A stretch of DNA of 52,735 nt from Actinomycetota bacterium (GCA_016841065.1 JAENZW010000005.1:1-52735), one strand, 5' to 3'; counted from the stretch's first letter, positions 17,377-25,703 are shown. A program made the numbers and translations. The notes: generated by a model from the sequence alone, not told the origin.

Positions 17377-18840
17377 TCACTTCTGGGTGATTCCCAACTT
17401 GCCGAGCAGCCTGTTCACTTCCGCCGGCATTCCGCCAAGTCCGCCCATGTACTGTCGAAGGTATGAGTTCTCCATGAGCAGCTTCATAGTGATGATGAAG
17501 TAGTCGCGCTTGACCTTGGACATGGTTGGAATCTGCTTGAGCTTCCCCATGTAGAAGCGACGGTAGCAGTCAATGACCATCTCCATGAGTTCATCAGTCT
17601 CCATGCCCTTGGGCTTCACGACGGGAGCCACGAGGTTGTAGTCCTCGTAGTCGTGGCTCACGATGTAGGGCTTCAACTCCTCGTACATGTCCGCATAGGG
17701 CCAGGGCGCTATGGTCAGGAAGAACGCCAGGTCGGGGTTGTAGTGCATGGCGAGCTTGAGGGTCGCTTCGATTGTCTCGGGCGTGTCATCCGGCAGGCCG
17801 AGCACGAGGCTCGTCTCAGAGATCATCCCATGCTCGTCGATCAGCTCGATGGCCCGCTTGCCTTGAGCGACCTGAGTGTTCTTCTTGAACATATCGAGAG
17901 ACGCCTGATCGGTGCGTTCCACGCCAATGTAGATGTGGTGGATGTTGGCCTCGCGATAGCGGTGGAGCACCGCTTCGTCCCTTAGTATGTCATCGACTCG
18001 CGTCTCCATCAGGATGTGGATGCCGACCTTGCGCTCGATGAGCAGGTCAAGGAATCGATACCAGCGATCCTGGTCAAGCGTGGGCGTCTCGTCCGAGAAC
18101 ATGATGACACCCACGCCATACCGGTCGCGCAGCATCTCCATCTCTGCGACAACCGCTTCCGGGGAACGTGCTCGCCACGTTCTCTCCCAGAAGACCTGTT
18201 GCGAGCAGAAGGAGCACTGTTGATCACAGCCACGTGAGGTGGACATGATTGCCAGGTTCGTGTCGGGCATCGGGTAGAACGAGTAGATGTCCCAGTCCAC
18301 GAGATCCCATGCGGGAATCAGTGAGTCAAGATCCGCGACAAACGGTCTGGCGGGCGTCGCGATCACCTCGCCGTCGGAGTTGCGAAACGCGATGCCGGCG
18401 ACGTTCGCGGGGTCTTCTCCCGCGTTGAGACACTGCAGCAACTCAGGTGTCGTGCGCTCACCCTCGCCACGCAGGATGAAGTCGATGGCCGCTCCGTCAT
18501 TCTCCAGCGCCTCGCGATACATGAAGTGCGCATGTACGCCGCCGATTCCGGTGATGACGCCGGGGAGCGTCTCTTTGGCAATCTCGAGCAGCGACACCGC
18601 CTTCGGGTACGAGGCCGTGTACGATGTCGTCAGCACCACGTCGGGACGGATACGCTCCAACTCGACGGCGATTTGATCGAGATCGTGGTTCATGGTCATA
18701 GCGTCGTAGATGATTGGGTCGAAACCGGCCTCGCGCAGCGCTCCCGCAATGTAGACGAAGGCGAGGTTCGGCCAGTTGCCTGCCGTTTCGACCACGCCGC
18801 TGTGGTACGGCGGCGTGACGAGAGCGACGCGCTTGATCAT
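17377..18840 (-). CDS. Cobalamin-binding radical SAM protein
   Basis: A 487-residue enzyme of the B12-binding radical SAM superfamily (BchE/HpnP-like methylases and cyclases). Residues ~1-140 form the B12-binding domain. The 4Fe-4S motif is CDQQCSFC (CX3CX2C) near residues 204-211. A TIM-barrel region with IYIGVERTDQ and ETSLVLGLPDDT follows. The substrate cannot be deduced. ATG 18840 has GGAG about seven bases upstream, and the B12 domain begins at once (IKRVALVTPPYH). The neighbouring genes do not point to a pathway. Confidence 0.88.
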   Translation of the reverse strand: MIKRVALVTPPYHSGVVETAGNWPNLAFVYIAGALREAGFDPIIYDAMTMNHDLDQIAVELERIRPDVVLTTSYTASYPKAVSLLEIAKETLPGVITGIGGVHAHFMYREALENDGAAIDFILRGEGERTTPELLQCLNAGEDPANVAGIAFRNSDGEVIATPARPFVADLDSLIPAWDLVDWDIYSFYPMPDTNLAIMSTSRGCDQQCSFCSQQVFWERTWRARSPEAVVAEMEMLRDRYGVGVIMFSDETPTLDQDRWYRFLDLLIERKVGIHILMETRVDDILRDEAVLHRYREANIHHIYIGVERTDQASLDMFKKNTQVAQGKRAIELIDEHGMISETSLVLGLPDDTPETIEATLKLAMHYNPDLAFFLTIAPWPYADMYEELKPYIVSHDYEDYNLVAPVVKPKGMETDELMEMVIDCYRRFYMGKLKQIPTMSKVKRDYFIITMKLLMENSYLRQYMGGLGGMPAEVNRLLGKLGITQK

Positions 18841-18906
18841 TAGGACTCCAGTTGACTGAGGAGCTTGAGTGCCTGACGGGGGCAGCCATAGCAACGGGTG
18901 CACACG

Positions 18907-18915
18907 ATTCTAGCA
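18907..18915 (-). promoter_or_regulatory. Extended -10 TGCTAGAAT for the radical SAM gene
   Basis: Read on the minus strand, this is TGCTAGAAT, identical to the element at 44825-44833 on the plus strand. The transcript would begin near 18900, giving a leader of about 60 bases to the ATG at 18840. No good -35 is seen. Confidence 0.5.
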
Positions 18916-18976
18916 TCCTTCGTGCCGTACCCACCGGGGGCGTGCGCACGTTAATAGGAATGGAGCCAGGCCGCGG

Positions 18977-19543
18977 ATGACCGCGATTTCGGACAGGAAC
19001 GTTGACAGGCTTGTGCGCAAAGCCGTGCGCGGGGACGTTGAAGCGTTTGGGCATATCTATGACCTTCACGTGGATCGTGTCTACTCCTTCATTCGATCTC
19101 GCGTGCGAGACGCGCACGATGCCGAGGACATCACGGAGACGGTGTTCCTCAAAGCCTTTGAGGCGATCGGGTCGTACGACAGACGCGGACTCCCGTTCGC
19201 AGCGTGGCTGTTCAGGATTGCGCGGAACGCGACGATTGACTTTGTGCGTCGTTCGGCGCGGACGCCAGACGTCGTCGAGGACATCGGGGAGCATACGGGC
19301 CCCGCACCCGATGACGTGGAGTTTCAGGTTAGCTCGCACCTGGATGCGGAGCAGCTATGGAGTGCGGTAACGCGTTTGACCGAAGAGCAGGCGGCAGTCA
19401 TCGGATGCAGGTTCTACTGGGACATGGATATTCGCACCACGGCACGCGTTCTCGATCGAACCGAGGGCGCAATCAAGGCGCTGCAACACCGCGCGCTCCG
19501 CAGCCTCGCCAAGCTGCTTGAGGAGACGAAAGACGATGAGTGA
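18977..19543 (+). CDS. ECF-type RNA polymerase sigma factor
   Basis: A 188-residue sigma-70 family protein of the ECF group. Region 2 spans residues ~10-85, with DAEDITETVFLKAFEAI and an FRIARNATIDFVRR core-binding end. Region 4 spans ~120-182, with TEEQAAVIGCRFYWDMDI and a helix-turn-helix. Region 3 is absent, as expected. The stop overlaps the ATG of the next gene (ATGAGTGA), which encodes a likely membrane regulator. The target promoters are unknown. Confidence 0.9.
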   Translation: MTAISDRNVDRLVRKAVRGDVEAFGHIYDLHVDRVYSFIRSRVRDAHDAEDITETVFLKAFEAIGSYDRRGLPFAAWLFRIARNATIDFVRRSARTPDVVEDIGEHTGPAPDDVEFQVSSHLDAEQLWSAVTRLTEEQAAVIGCRFYWDMDIRTTARVLDRTEGAIKALQHRALRSLAKLLEETKDDE

Positions 19544-20282
19544 AGACGGGCGACAGATTTCGGGCGGGACCATGAAGTTGGATGACGCCCTTCGAAGGTC
19601 GGTCGAAGGACCTGGAATCGATTCCGGGGAGCGCATGAGGGCGCGCGTTCTTGCGGCGGTGCGCGCTGATGGCACGCCTGCGGTAGCTCGCAGCGCGTTT
19701 GTTCGCGCTGCTGCGGCTTTCGCAGCGCTTTCTGTTGGAATGGGCGCCGCCACCTTCGCCGCCGCGGGTTCCCTTCCAGGCAGCCCGTTGTACCTCCTCA
19801 AGCGCGCCATGGAAGAGACCCAGGTGCAACTTACCCCGCGCTCCGCGCAGAGCGAAGCGCTCGTCGACCTGGCCCGAGAGCGAGTGCGCGAGGTGCGCGA
19901 GCTCATGGACTCGGAGGCACCGGATGCCGCAGTCGATGCCGCGGTTGAGGGCTTCGATGATGCGGCAAGAAGGGCCATCGAGAAGGAGTCTGATCCGGAG
20001 ATGCTGCAGCAGCGCGAGCGCGAGCTTCAGCAGACCCTGTCTTCCGAGCCCGCACGGGTGCAGGAGCGAGTCGAGCAGGGGAATGAGTCTCCCGCGAGCC
20101 CCGATTCACCCGCTCAACCGGGAGTCAATCAGAATCCCGACTCGGGGTCGGGGAGTGGCTCCGGCACGGGCTCCAATCCTGGCGAAGGCGCGGCCCCGCA
20201 GGCTCCTGGCGACGCGCAGGGAGAGACGGGTCCTGGCCCCGGGGACGCGAACCAGGGCAGTCCCGGCTCGAAGTCTCCGTAA
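19536..20282 (+). CDS. DUF5667-type membrane protein, likely partner of the ECF sigma factor
   Basis: A 248-residue protein. Residues ~1-50 are cytosolic and polar, a hydrophobic span lies at ~55-77, and the segment AGSLPGSPLYLLKRAMEE marks a DUF5667-like domain (family name from memory). A helical charged region follows, and the last 60 residues are a Pro/Gly/Ser-rich disordered tail. GAGGAG lies ten bases before the ATG. Overlap with the sigma factor gene suggests it controls that sigma factor as an anti-sigma or sensor. It lacks a recognisable zinc anti-sigma HxxxCxxC motif, so the mechanism would differ. Confidence 0.7.
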   Translation: MSEDGRQISGGTMKLDDALRRSVEGPGIDSGERMRARVLAAVRADGTPAVARSAFVRAAAAFAALSVGMGAATFAAAGSLPGSPLYLLKRAMEETQVQLTPRSAQSEALVDLARERVREVRELMDSEAPDAAVDAAVEGFDDAARRAIEKESDPEMLQQRERELQQTLSSEPARVQERVEQGNESPASPDSPAQPGVNQNPDSGSGSGSGTGSNPGEGAAPQAPGDAQGETGPGPGDANQGSPGSKSP

Positions 20283-20347
20283 CCTGAAGGCCTTCCGGGA
20301 CGTTGTTAGTCTGCGGAGGGGCGTGGATCTCCAAAGGAGGGAGACCC

Positions 20348-20806
20348 ATGTTCACACCGAGAGGGTTGGCGGTGATTCTGCTCGTCGCAGTACTGGTTCT
20401 GGCGTGTGCAGTTCCGGCTATGGCGGCTCAGGGCGCACAGAACAGTGCGGGAAACAGCGGAGCATGCACTCAGACGCAGGCGAGATCCGGAGAGGCTTCC
20501 GGCACTCAGCAGCAAGACCGTCAGTGCGACTGCGAGTGCGAGGGAGATCAGGCACAGACGCAGACGCAGACGCGCACGCGCACGGAAGCCCGCGTTCTCG
20601 CTGGAACGGCAGAGTCGACTGGTGACGAGACGACAGCAAGGACGAGGTCTCGGACTGCCGAGGTCGCAGCTGACGCCGGTGAGACGATCGAGTCTTCGCC
20701 CGCTGCAGAGGATGCTCTCGATGCGGGGACCGCAGGTGTTGCCGCGAGACTCGTCTCCTGGGTACGGCACATGCTCGCCATGTTCGGGTTCGACGTCGCC
20801 GTATAG
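20348..20806 (+). CDS. Secreted Gln/Thr/Arg-rich small protein
   Basis: A 152-residue protein of unknown family. A signal peptide ends at AVPAMAAQ. The mature part is low-complexity and probably disordered, with alternating QTQTQTRTRT and a cysteine cluster QCDCECEGD near residue 58. A short C-terminal amphipathic segment (RLVSWVRHMLAMFGFDVAV) could touch membrane. AAAGGAGGG precedes the ATG. It follows the sigma/DUF5667 pair by 65 bases and may be part of their regulon; TGTTAGTCT just upstream could be a weak extended -10. A strong terminator follows. Confidence 0.65.
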   Translation: MFTPRGLAVILLVAVLVLACAVPAMAAQGAQNSAGNSGACTQTQARSGEASGTQQQDRQCDCECEGDQAQTQTQTRTRTEARVLAGTAESTGDETTARTRSRTAEVAADAGETIESSPAAEDALDAGTAGVAARLVSWVRHMLAMFGFDVAV

Positions 20807-20856
20807 TGCTTGACCGAACAGCCGGTTCGGGGCTTGAAGAGCCTCAATCCGGGATA

Positions 20857-21231
20857 CTACGAGGGCCGCTTTCGAGCGGCCCTCTTCTTCGTTGCCAGCC
20901 AGATGAGACCGATGGACGCCGCTCCGGCGGTATCCACGAGCCAGTCGACCGGGTCGGGAACCCGCCCGGGAACGAATGACTGGTGAAACTCATCGGTCAC
21001 CGCGTAGGCGGCGCAGATGAACACCGTGAGCAGCATCGTTCTCGAGACGCTCTCGACTCTCTGAAGCGCGAAGAGTACAAGAGTAGCCAGGATCGCGTAT
21101 TCGGTGAAGTGTGCGATTCCCGAATAGCCACCGGGCAAGCCCGTGGCAGGTACTGACGACATGCCGAAGATGAATGCCATCCACAGCACTGCAGGAGTCC
21201 ATCGCAACGCCATTCGTCCAGCGCGCTCCAT
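20857..21231 (-). CDS. VanZ-like membrane protein
   Basis: A 124-residue protein with four predicted membrane spans and the VanZ signature: an early WMAFIFGMSSVP, HFTEYAILATLV in the second span, then TDEFHQSFVPGR and a DPVDWLVDTAGA segment. VanZ family members are linked to glycopeptide resistance in some hosts, but most have unknown roles. ATG 21231 has GAAGGACG about nine bases upstream and follows the promoter at 21274-21282 by a sensible distance. The 3' end encodes a lysine/arginine-rich tail and overlaps the opposing terminator. Confidence 0.85.
   Translation of the reverse strand: MERAGRMALRWTPAVLWMAFIFGMSSVPATGLPGGYSGIAHFTEYAILATLVLFALQRVESVSRTMLLTVFICAAYAVTDEFHQSFVPGRVPDPVDWLVDTAGAASIGLIWLATKKRAARKRPS
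20861..20890 (+). terminator. Intrinsic terminator with UUCG loop
   Basis: A perfect 10-bp stem, GAGGGCCGCT paired with AGCGGCCCTC, around a TTCG tetraloop, followed by a T-rich tail. It ends the plus-strand transcript. It also lies inside the last codons of the convergent VanZ-like gene, so the same bases serve coding and termination. Confidence 0.85.
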
Positions 21232-21273
21232 CTTGTGACGTCCTTCGGTCACGACCCCGGTCAGAACGGGTCG

Positions 21274-21282
21274 AGTCTAGCA
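21274..21282 (-). promoter_or_regulatory. Extended -10 TGCTAGACT for the VanZ-like gene
   Basis: Minus-strand TGCTAGACT, the same variant as at 13903-13911. The transcript would start near 21267, 36 bases before the chosen ATG. Confidence 0.45.
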
Positions 21283-21351
21283 CGCCCTTGACGCGCGTTT
21301 GGTCCAGTGGGAGCGTGCAGAAACACTGTGAGACTCGGAGGGAGGGACGCG

Positions 21352-22260
21352 ATGCGCCGAAGGGGTTCAGTCGTCGCGGCCATCACGTCTTCGGCATGCT
21401 TCGGCACCCTTGCCGTGCTCGCGAAGCTCGCCTACGAGGGCAACGCACAGCCCCTGCAGCTTCTGGCATGGCGCTTCAGCCTCGCTGCGCTGGTGCTCGG
21501 CGCGTTCGTGACGGTTCGTCGGCCGGGATCGCTGCGCATCCCGGCGGGAGACGTTGCCCGATATGCCTTGCTCTCCGTGACAGGCTATGGGGCCGCGTCG
21601 ATTTGCTTCTTCTTTGCGCTTCGTACGTCATCGGCACCCGTGATCGAGATTCTGCTGTTCACCTATCCGGCGATGGTTGCAGTCGCCGAGCCGCTCCTAG
21701 GTGGTCCGAGATTCACCCTGGCTCGGTTTGCTGCCGTTGCCGCCACCTTCGCCGGGTGCGTTCTCGTGGTCGATCCGTTCTCGTCGGGCGGGCGGGTTGG
21801 GCTCGCGGGACTACTTCTCGGCCTAGGCGCTGCAGCGGGCTATGCGAACTTCAGCATTCTGAGCGCAAGACTTCTGCCGGGCAGGTCTCGGCTGACCTTG
21901 ATGACCTACATGTTCGCCTTCGCGGCACTGCTTTCGGTTGCTGCGGCGGTCATGACGGGTGACACACTCTCACCCGCTTCTTGGGAAGTGTCGGTGTGGC
22001 CGATTCTGGGGATCGTGGTCCTCGTCCCGACGTTTGCCGCCGTCCTGCTCTACCTCGCTGCGATACGCAGTCTGGGTGCATCGCAGGCAGCTCTCCTGTC
22101 GACGTCGGAACCCATCTTCACTATCGCCTTCGCAGCCTTCTTCCTCGGGGACCATCTCGTGGGCATCCAATGGGTGGGTGCTGCCCTCGTTCTGGGTGGA
22201 GTGGTCGGTGCCGAGGTTTCGGCCCGCGGTGCGTTCCCCGAGCCGACTGCCGCTCGCTAG
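21352..22260 (+). CDS. EamA/DMT-family transporter
   Basis: A 302-residue integral membrane protein with ten predicted spans in two EamA repeats. The first begins AITSSACFGTLAVLAKLAY; the second begins GLAGLLLGLGAAAGYANFSI. The late SEPIFTIAFAAFFLGD motif is typical of the drug/metabolite transporter superfamily. The substrate is unknown; amino acids or other metabolites are usual. ATG 21352 is favoured over GTG 21307 by GGAGGGA seven bases upstream. Its stop overlaps the stop of the convergent next gene by four bases. Confidence 0.88.
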   Translation: MRRRGSVVAAITSSACFGTLAVLAKLAYEGNAQPLQLLAWRFSLAALVLGAFVTVRRPGSLRIPAGDVARYALLSVTGYGAASICFFFALRTSSAPVIEILLFTYPAMVAVAEPLLGGPRFTLARFAAVAATFAGCVLVVDPFSSGGRVGLAGLLLGLGAAAGYANFSILSARLLPGRSRLTLMTYMFAFAALLSVAAAVMTGDTLSPASWEVSVWPILGIVVLVPTFAAVLLYLAAIRSLGASQAALLSTSEPIFTIAFAAFFLGDHLVGIQWVGAALVLGGVVGAEVSARGAFPEPTAAR

Positions 22261-22895
22261 CCGGAGATTGCGGCACCCGCAACGAATGCGTTCCTGACCA
22301 CCCATGCCGCCACAAGGGCAAGAACCTGAGAACCGTATCCCCACGCGAGAGCATGGGTGACTGCGCGGCGCGTGAGACCTCTGTTGCGAAGGGTGAGGAA
22401 GGCCAGCGCGGCCGACACCGTCCATGCGATGCCTTGCAGAGGAGGCGTGAACGCGATGGCGTATGGCAGGAGCCCGATTGCCCAGGCCCGCACGATGGCG
22501 TCACGTTCAGAGGGTGTCTTCGCGTCCACCGCGAGACTCATCAGCGCAACGCGCGCAAGGCACCACAACGCCATGAGTCCGGCGGATGCCACCGAGTTTC
22601 TGAGATCCCCTCGCCCGATCAACACGGTACCCACGATGCCGGTAGCAAGAGTCAGGAGTCCCGCGGCGATCAGCGTTGCAGAGGCGCGACGTGCGCTGTT
22701 GGCCGGTAGGCCGGGTGTCGTCTGACTGACCTCGCCGACGACGTCTTCGGCGAACCGGACGGCTTCGCCCGCTTGCTCACGGACCGAACGTGCGCTCAGT
22801 CCTAGCATGCGTCTCCACGACTCGAAGAGCGCCGAAACAAGGTCTCCAAGTCCACGTGCTGGCGGCTCATCGCCCGGCTTGCTGCGTGCTACCAT
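22257..22895 (-). CDS. Integral membrane protein of unknown function
   Basis: A 212-residue protein that I do not recognise. The first 75 residues are soluble and include an amphipathic helix (VSALFESWRRMLGLSARSV). Four or five hydrophobic spans follow from about residue 76 to the end, including GLLTLATGIVGTVL and AIGLLPYAIAF. The layout is similar to Yip1-type membrane proteins, but no diagnostic motif is visible. ATG 22895 has GGGAG about twelve bases upstream. It is divergent from the penicillin-binding protein gene. Confidence 0.6.
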   Translation of the reverse strand: MVARSKPGDEPPARGLGDLVSALFESWRRMLGLSARSVREQAGEAVRFAEDVVGEVSQTTPGLPANSARRASATLIAAGLLTLATGIVGTVLIGRGDLRNSVASAGLMALWCLARVALMSLAVDAKTPSERDAIVRAWAIGLLPYAIAFTPPLQGIAWTVSAALAFLTLRNRGLTRRAVTHALAWGYGSQVLALVAAWVVRNAFVAGAAISG

Positions 22896-23008
22896 TGGCG
22901 CGTCCGAATCTCCCGGGCAGCCTGCACGTTTCGGCTGCATACGCGCCTCTCGGCGCAGCGTTTGCTCGCCATGAAGTGTACTCGACATCCAGATGGTATG
23001 GGGGCCTG

Positions 23009-25033
23009 GTGTACGTCACACCCCGTCTTGCGTCGGTGCTCAAAGCGATCGCGGCAGTGCTTGTCGTCATGCTTCTCGCGCTGCTAGGCGTCGGCGTCTA
23101 CCTCTATCGCGTATCCCTGAGCCTTCCGGACATCGATCTCGCCGCCAGCAGCCAAGAGACCGCACGCACGTCAATCGTGTACGCGGCGGACGGTTCCGTC
23201 CTCGCCGAATGGCATGGCGAGGAGGATCGAACTGTGGTCGCCCTCGAGAACATGCCGATCCACCTTCGCGATGCAGTAGTGTCCATCGAAGACGAGCGCT
23301 TCTACACGCACCGGGGTGTAGACTCCAGGGCCATTCTGCGGGCGTTTCGCGCGAACGCCGAAGACGGAGGCATCTCACAGGGTGGTAGCACCATCACCCA
23401 GCAGCTCGTCAAGATTCTGTGCACCGACGGGAAACGGACCCTGGAACGCAAGGTTCGAGAAGCGCTGCTTGCGTTCCAGATCGAAGCGCGCACGGACAAG
23501 GACAAGGTGCTTGAGACGTATCTGAACACCGTGTACTTCGGGCACGGCTCGTATGGTGTCGAGAGTGCGGCCCGGACGCTCTTCGGCACGTCGGCGTCAC
23601 AGTTGGATCTAGCAGAGAGCGCTATGCTCGCCGGTCTGATTCAGTCACCGGGCCACTTCTCGCCGATAGATGAGCCCGATGCAGCCATCGAGCGGCGTGC
23701 CACGGTCCTGTCCAAGATGCGTGAGCTCGGCTACATCACGGAGGCTGAAGAGGTTGCCGCTCGCGGTCAGGAACTGGCGATTGCTCCGCCACGCGAAGTC
23801 CCAGAGGTCGCGCCCTACTTCGTTGAATGGGTCAAACAGGATCTCATCGAGAGGCTCGGCGCTGATACCGTTTTCCGGGGCGGACTGAGGGTCTACACGA
23901 CGCTCGATCCCGTGCTTCAGGATGCTGCCGAGCGAGCGGTCCGCTCGCAACTGCCCGATCCGGCGGATCCCGAGTGCGCGCTTGTCGCGGTGGACCACAC
24001 CAACGGTCAAGTAGTGGCGATGGTGGGGGGCCGGGATTTCCATGAGAACCAGTACAACCTGGCTTCGCAGGGTCGCCGGCAGCCCGGCTCGGCATTCAAA
24101 CCGTTTGTTCTCGTTCGCGCACTCGAGGAGGGAATCAGGCCGGAGCAGCAATTCGATGCATCGCCGTACTCCGTGCGCGTGAAGGACGGCGTCTGGAATG
24201 TGCAGAACTACGAGAACGCCTTCACCGATGGGCGGCTTACCCTCAGCGCGGCGACCAACTGGTCCGTGAACGCCGTCTATGCGCGTCTCATCATGCGTGT
24301 CGGCGCCGAGGACGTCGTCGAGACTGCACAGAGAATGGGAATCGAGAGCCCGCTCGAACCCAACCCCGCCATCGCCCTCGGTGGCCTCAGCCAGGGAGTC
24401 ACGCCGCTCGAGATGGCGTCAGCATACGGAACGATCGCGTCGGGAGGCTATCGCAACTTTCCGACCGGCTTGCTGCGCGTGACCGATGATCGGGGCACGG
24501 TCGTCTACGAGCCGGATAGCACCGCGAACCAGGCTATCTCGAAGACGGTGGCAGTGCAGGCCTCTCTAATGCTTCATGATGTAGTTGAGAACGGAACCGC
24601 ACAGGAAGCTCGGATTCCGGGTACGTGGGTGGCTGGCAAGACCGGGACCACGCAGTCCTATCGTGACGCCTGGTTCGTCGGCTACACAGACCGCATATCG
24701 TGCGCAGTATGGGTCGGCTATCGCGACGGACAAGTGGAGATGACCGACGTCCACGGGATCCGGGTGACAGGTGGAAGCATCCCGGCCAAGACGTGGAAGG
24801 TGTTCATGACGCGTGCACTCAAGGCTCAGCGCGCTCCGCTGACACCTGTCGAACCCCCTGACCCGGTTGCCTTGGGCGATGAGAATGGCGAACCGCCCGT
24901 CATCAGCTCACAGCAGGTTCTCGTTCAGATCTGCGCTGAAACGAAGCTGAAGGCCACGAAGCGTTGTCCCGACGTTGTAGAGATGTACCTTGACCCAACG
25001 CTCGTGCCCGAAGGAACATGCGAACGCCACTAG
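23009..25033 (+). CDS. Class A penicillin-binding protein (PBP1A type)
   Basis: A 674-residue bifunctional peptidoglycan synthase. A short N-terminal tail and one membrane anchor (residues ~8-32) are followed by the glycosyltransferase domain with EDERFYTHRGVD near residue 94 and GGSTITQQLVK. The transpeptidase domain has the active Ser361 in GSAFKPF, SVN, and KTGTT at residue 544. The last ~60 residues are proline-rich; no PASTA domain is present. GTG 23009 is chosen because the anchor begins there; its ribosome site (a run of Gs) is weak. TGCTACCAT at 22887-22895 may be the promoter. Confidence 0.92.
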   Translation: MYVTPRLASVLKAIAAVLVVMLLALLGVGVYLYRVSLSLPDIDLAASSQETARTSIVYAADGSVLAEWHGEEDRTVVALENMPIHLRDAVVSIEDERFYTHRGVDSRAILRAFRANAEDGGISQGGSTITQQLVKILCTDGKRTLERKVREALLAFQIEARTDKDKVLETYLNTVYFGHGSYGVESAARTLFGTSASQLDLAESAMLAGLIQSPGHFSPIDEPDAAIERRATVLSKMRELGYITEAEEVAARGQELAIAPPREVPEVAPYFVEWVKQDLIERLGADTVFRGGLRVYTTLDPVLQDAAERAVRSQLPDPADPECALVAVDHTNGQVVAMVGGRDFHENQYNLASQGRRQPGSAFKPFVLVRALEEGIRPEQQFDASPYSVRVKDGVWNVQNYENAFTDGRLTLSAATNWSVNAVYARLIMRVGAEDVVETAQRMGIESPLEPNPAIALGGLSQGVTPLEMASAYGTIASGGYRNFPTGLLRVTDDRGTVVYEPDSTANQAISKTVAVQASLMLHDVVENGTAQEARIPGTWVAGKTGTTQSYRDAWFVGYTDRISCAVWVGYRDGQVEMTDVHGIRVTGGSIPAKTWKVFMTRALKAQRAPLTPVEPPDPVALGDENGEPPVISSQQVLVQICAETKLKATKRCPDVVEMYLDPTLVPEGTCERH

Positions 25034-25044
25034 GAGGACCGGAG

Positions 25045-25350
25045 TTGGACCATTACGCCACCCTGCAGGTCTCACGCGACGCGGAGCCGGAAGTGATAGA
25101 GAAGGCGTACAAGGCGCTCTGTCTGAAGTACCATCCCGACGTCGTGAATCAAGCCGAGAGAACAAGCGCCACTCGCAAGATGCAGCGCATCAACGTGGCC
25201 TACGGCGTGCTGAAGAATTCGCGTTCGCGGCAGCAGTACGACAAGACGCTGTCCTTTGAGTCTGCGGGCAGCGCCTGGGATGTCTTCCTGGATAAGGGAC
25301 TACTCGGGATGCTGTTCGACAAACTTGCATCCGATCAGCATCGTGCGTAG
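25045..25350 (+). CDS. Minimal J-domain (DnaJ-like) protein
   Basis: A 101-residue protein, almost entirely a J domain. It begins MDHYATLQVSRDAEPEVIE and has the essential HPD at residues 30-32, then helix III ending SRQQYDKTL. It would stimulate a DnaK-type chaperone. It lacks the G/F and zinc regions of DnaJ. TTG 25045 is chosen because AGGAGG at 25032-25037 is seven bases upstream and the J-domain consensus starts there; an ATG at 25018 lies inside the PBP gene. Possibly co-transcribed with the PBP gene. Confidence 0.85.
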   Translation: MDHYATLQVSRDAEPEVIEKAYKALCLKYHPDVVNQAERTSATRKMQRINVAYGVLKNSRSRQQYDKTLSFESAGSAWDVFLDKGLLGMLFDKLASDQHRA

Positions 25351-25361
25351 CGCCGACCGGT

Positions 25362-25703
25362 CTAGTCTGCTGCCACGCGGTCGTTGAGCTTGTTCTGAAC
25401 GGCTCTCAATATCGCCGGATAGGACACGGCTCCGTCGTAGAGCGGCATTCCATCAATCACCGTAACCGGGTACAGCAGCCCGCGTCGTTCGATCTCATCG
25501 ATCACGTCAGCATGCTTTTCGCGGACGTTCGTGTCCGACGTGTTGTGATAGGTGATCGATGCGGCGTCGCCAAACCTGCGCTCCATCTCCTGGTGAATGA
25601 TGCCGGTGATCTCCTCCGGAGACCAGGAGGGACCTCAACCCCCACTGAAGCATGCGGTCTGCGCTGGGAGATCGAATACCTCAACTGCGATTGAATCGCT
25701 CAT
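25362..25703 (-). CDS. Probable selenoprotein with thioredoxin-like fold, in-frame UGA at codon 23
   Basis: Read through an in-frame TGA (25637-25635), this gives 113 residues. The N terminus IAVEVFDLPAQTACFSGG leads to U23-GPSWSPEEI, then an open frame to TAG. The beta-alpha-beta-alpha-beta-beta order and the cis-Pro-like YPVTVIDG resemble small thioredoxin-fold proteins (ArsD, YuzD). Cys18-x4-Sec23 would be the redox pair; ArsD has Cys in the comparable CGPS motif. ATG 25703 has GGAGGGAA upstream and overlaps the ferredoxin stop (TGATG). The first ATG after the TGA (25586) has CAGGAG directly abutting it, so no usable spacing. A hairpin right after the UGA could be a SECIS. Pseudogene or sequence error are alternatives. 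Confidence 0.75.
25603..25626 (-). promoter_or_regulatory. SECIS-like hairpin downstream of the in-frame UGA
   Basis: On the minus strand a hairpin starts nine bases after the TGA. CUGGU pairs with ACCGG (with one U-G), and CUCC pairs with GGAG. A three-base AUC bulge separates the helices, and the loop is GGA. The apical loop begins 18 bases after the UGA and its first base is G. As I recall the bacterial SECIS model, it asks for a loop of 3-14 bases, 16-37 bases from the UGA, with G in the first two loop positions; this hairpin fits. It was folded by eye. Confidence 0.5.

Noticed and set aside
19699-20625. A 308-codon plus-strand frame overlapping the DUF5667 and Q/T-rich genes
   Set aside because: It crosses the gene boundary and its ribosome site, is rich in Arg/Ser as expected of an out-of-frame reading, and has no family features.
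25502-25684. A 60-codon minus-strand frame overlapping the selenoprotein
   Set aside because: It is in a different frame from the thioredoxin-like protein, is Arg/Ser-rich and lacks a ribosome site.
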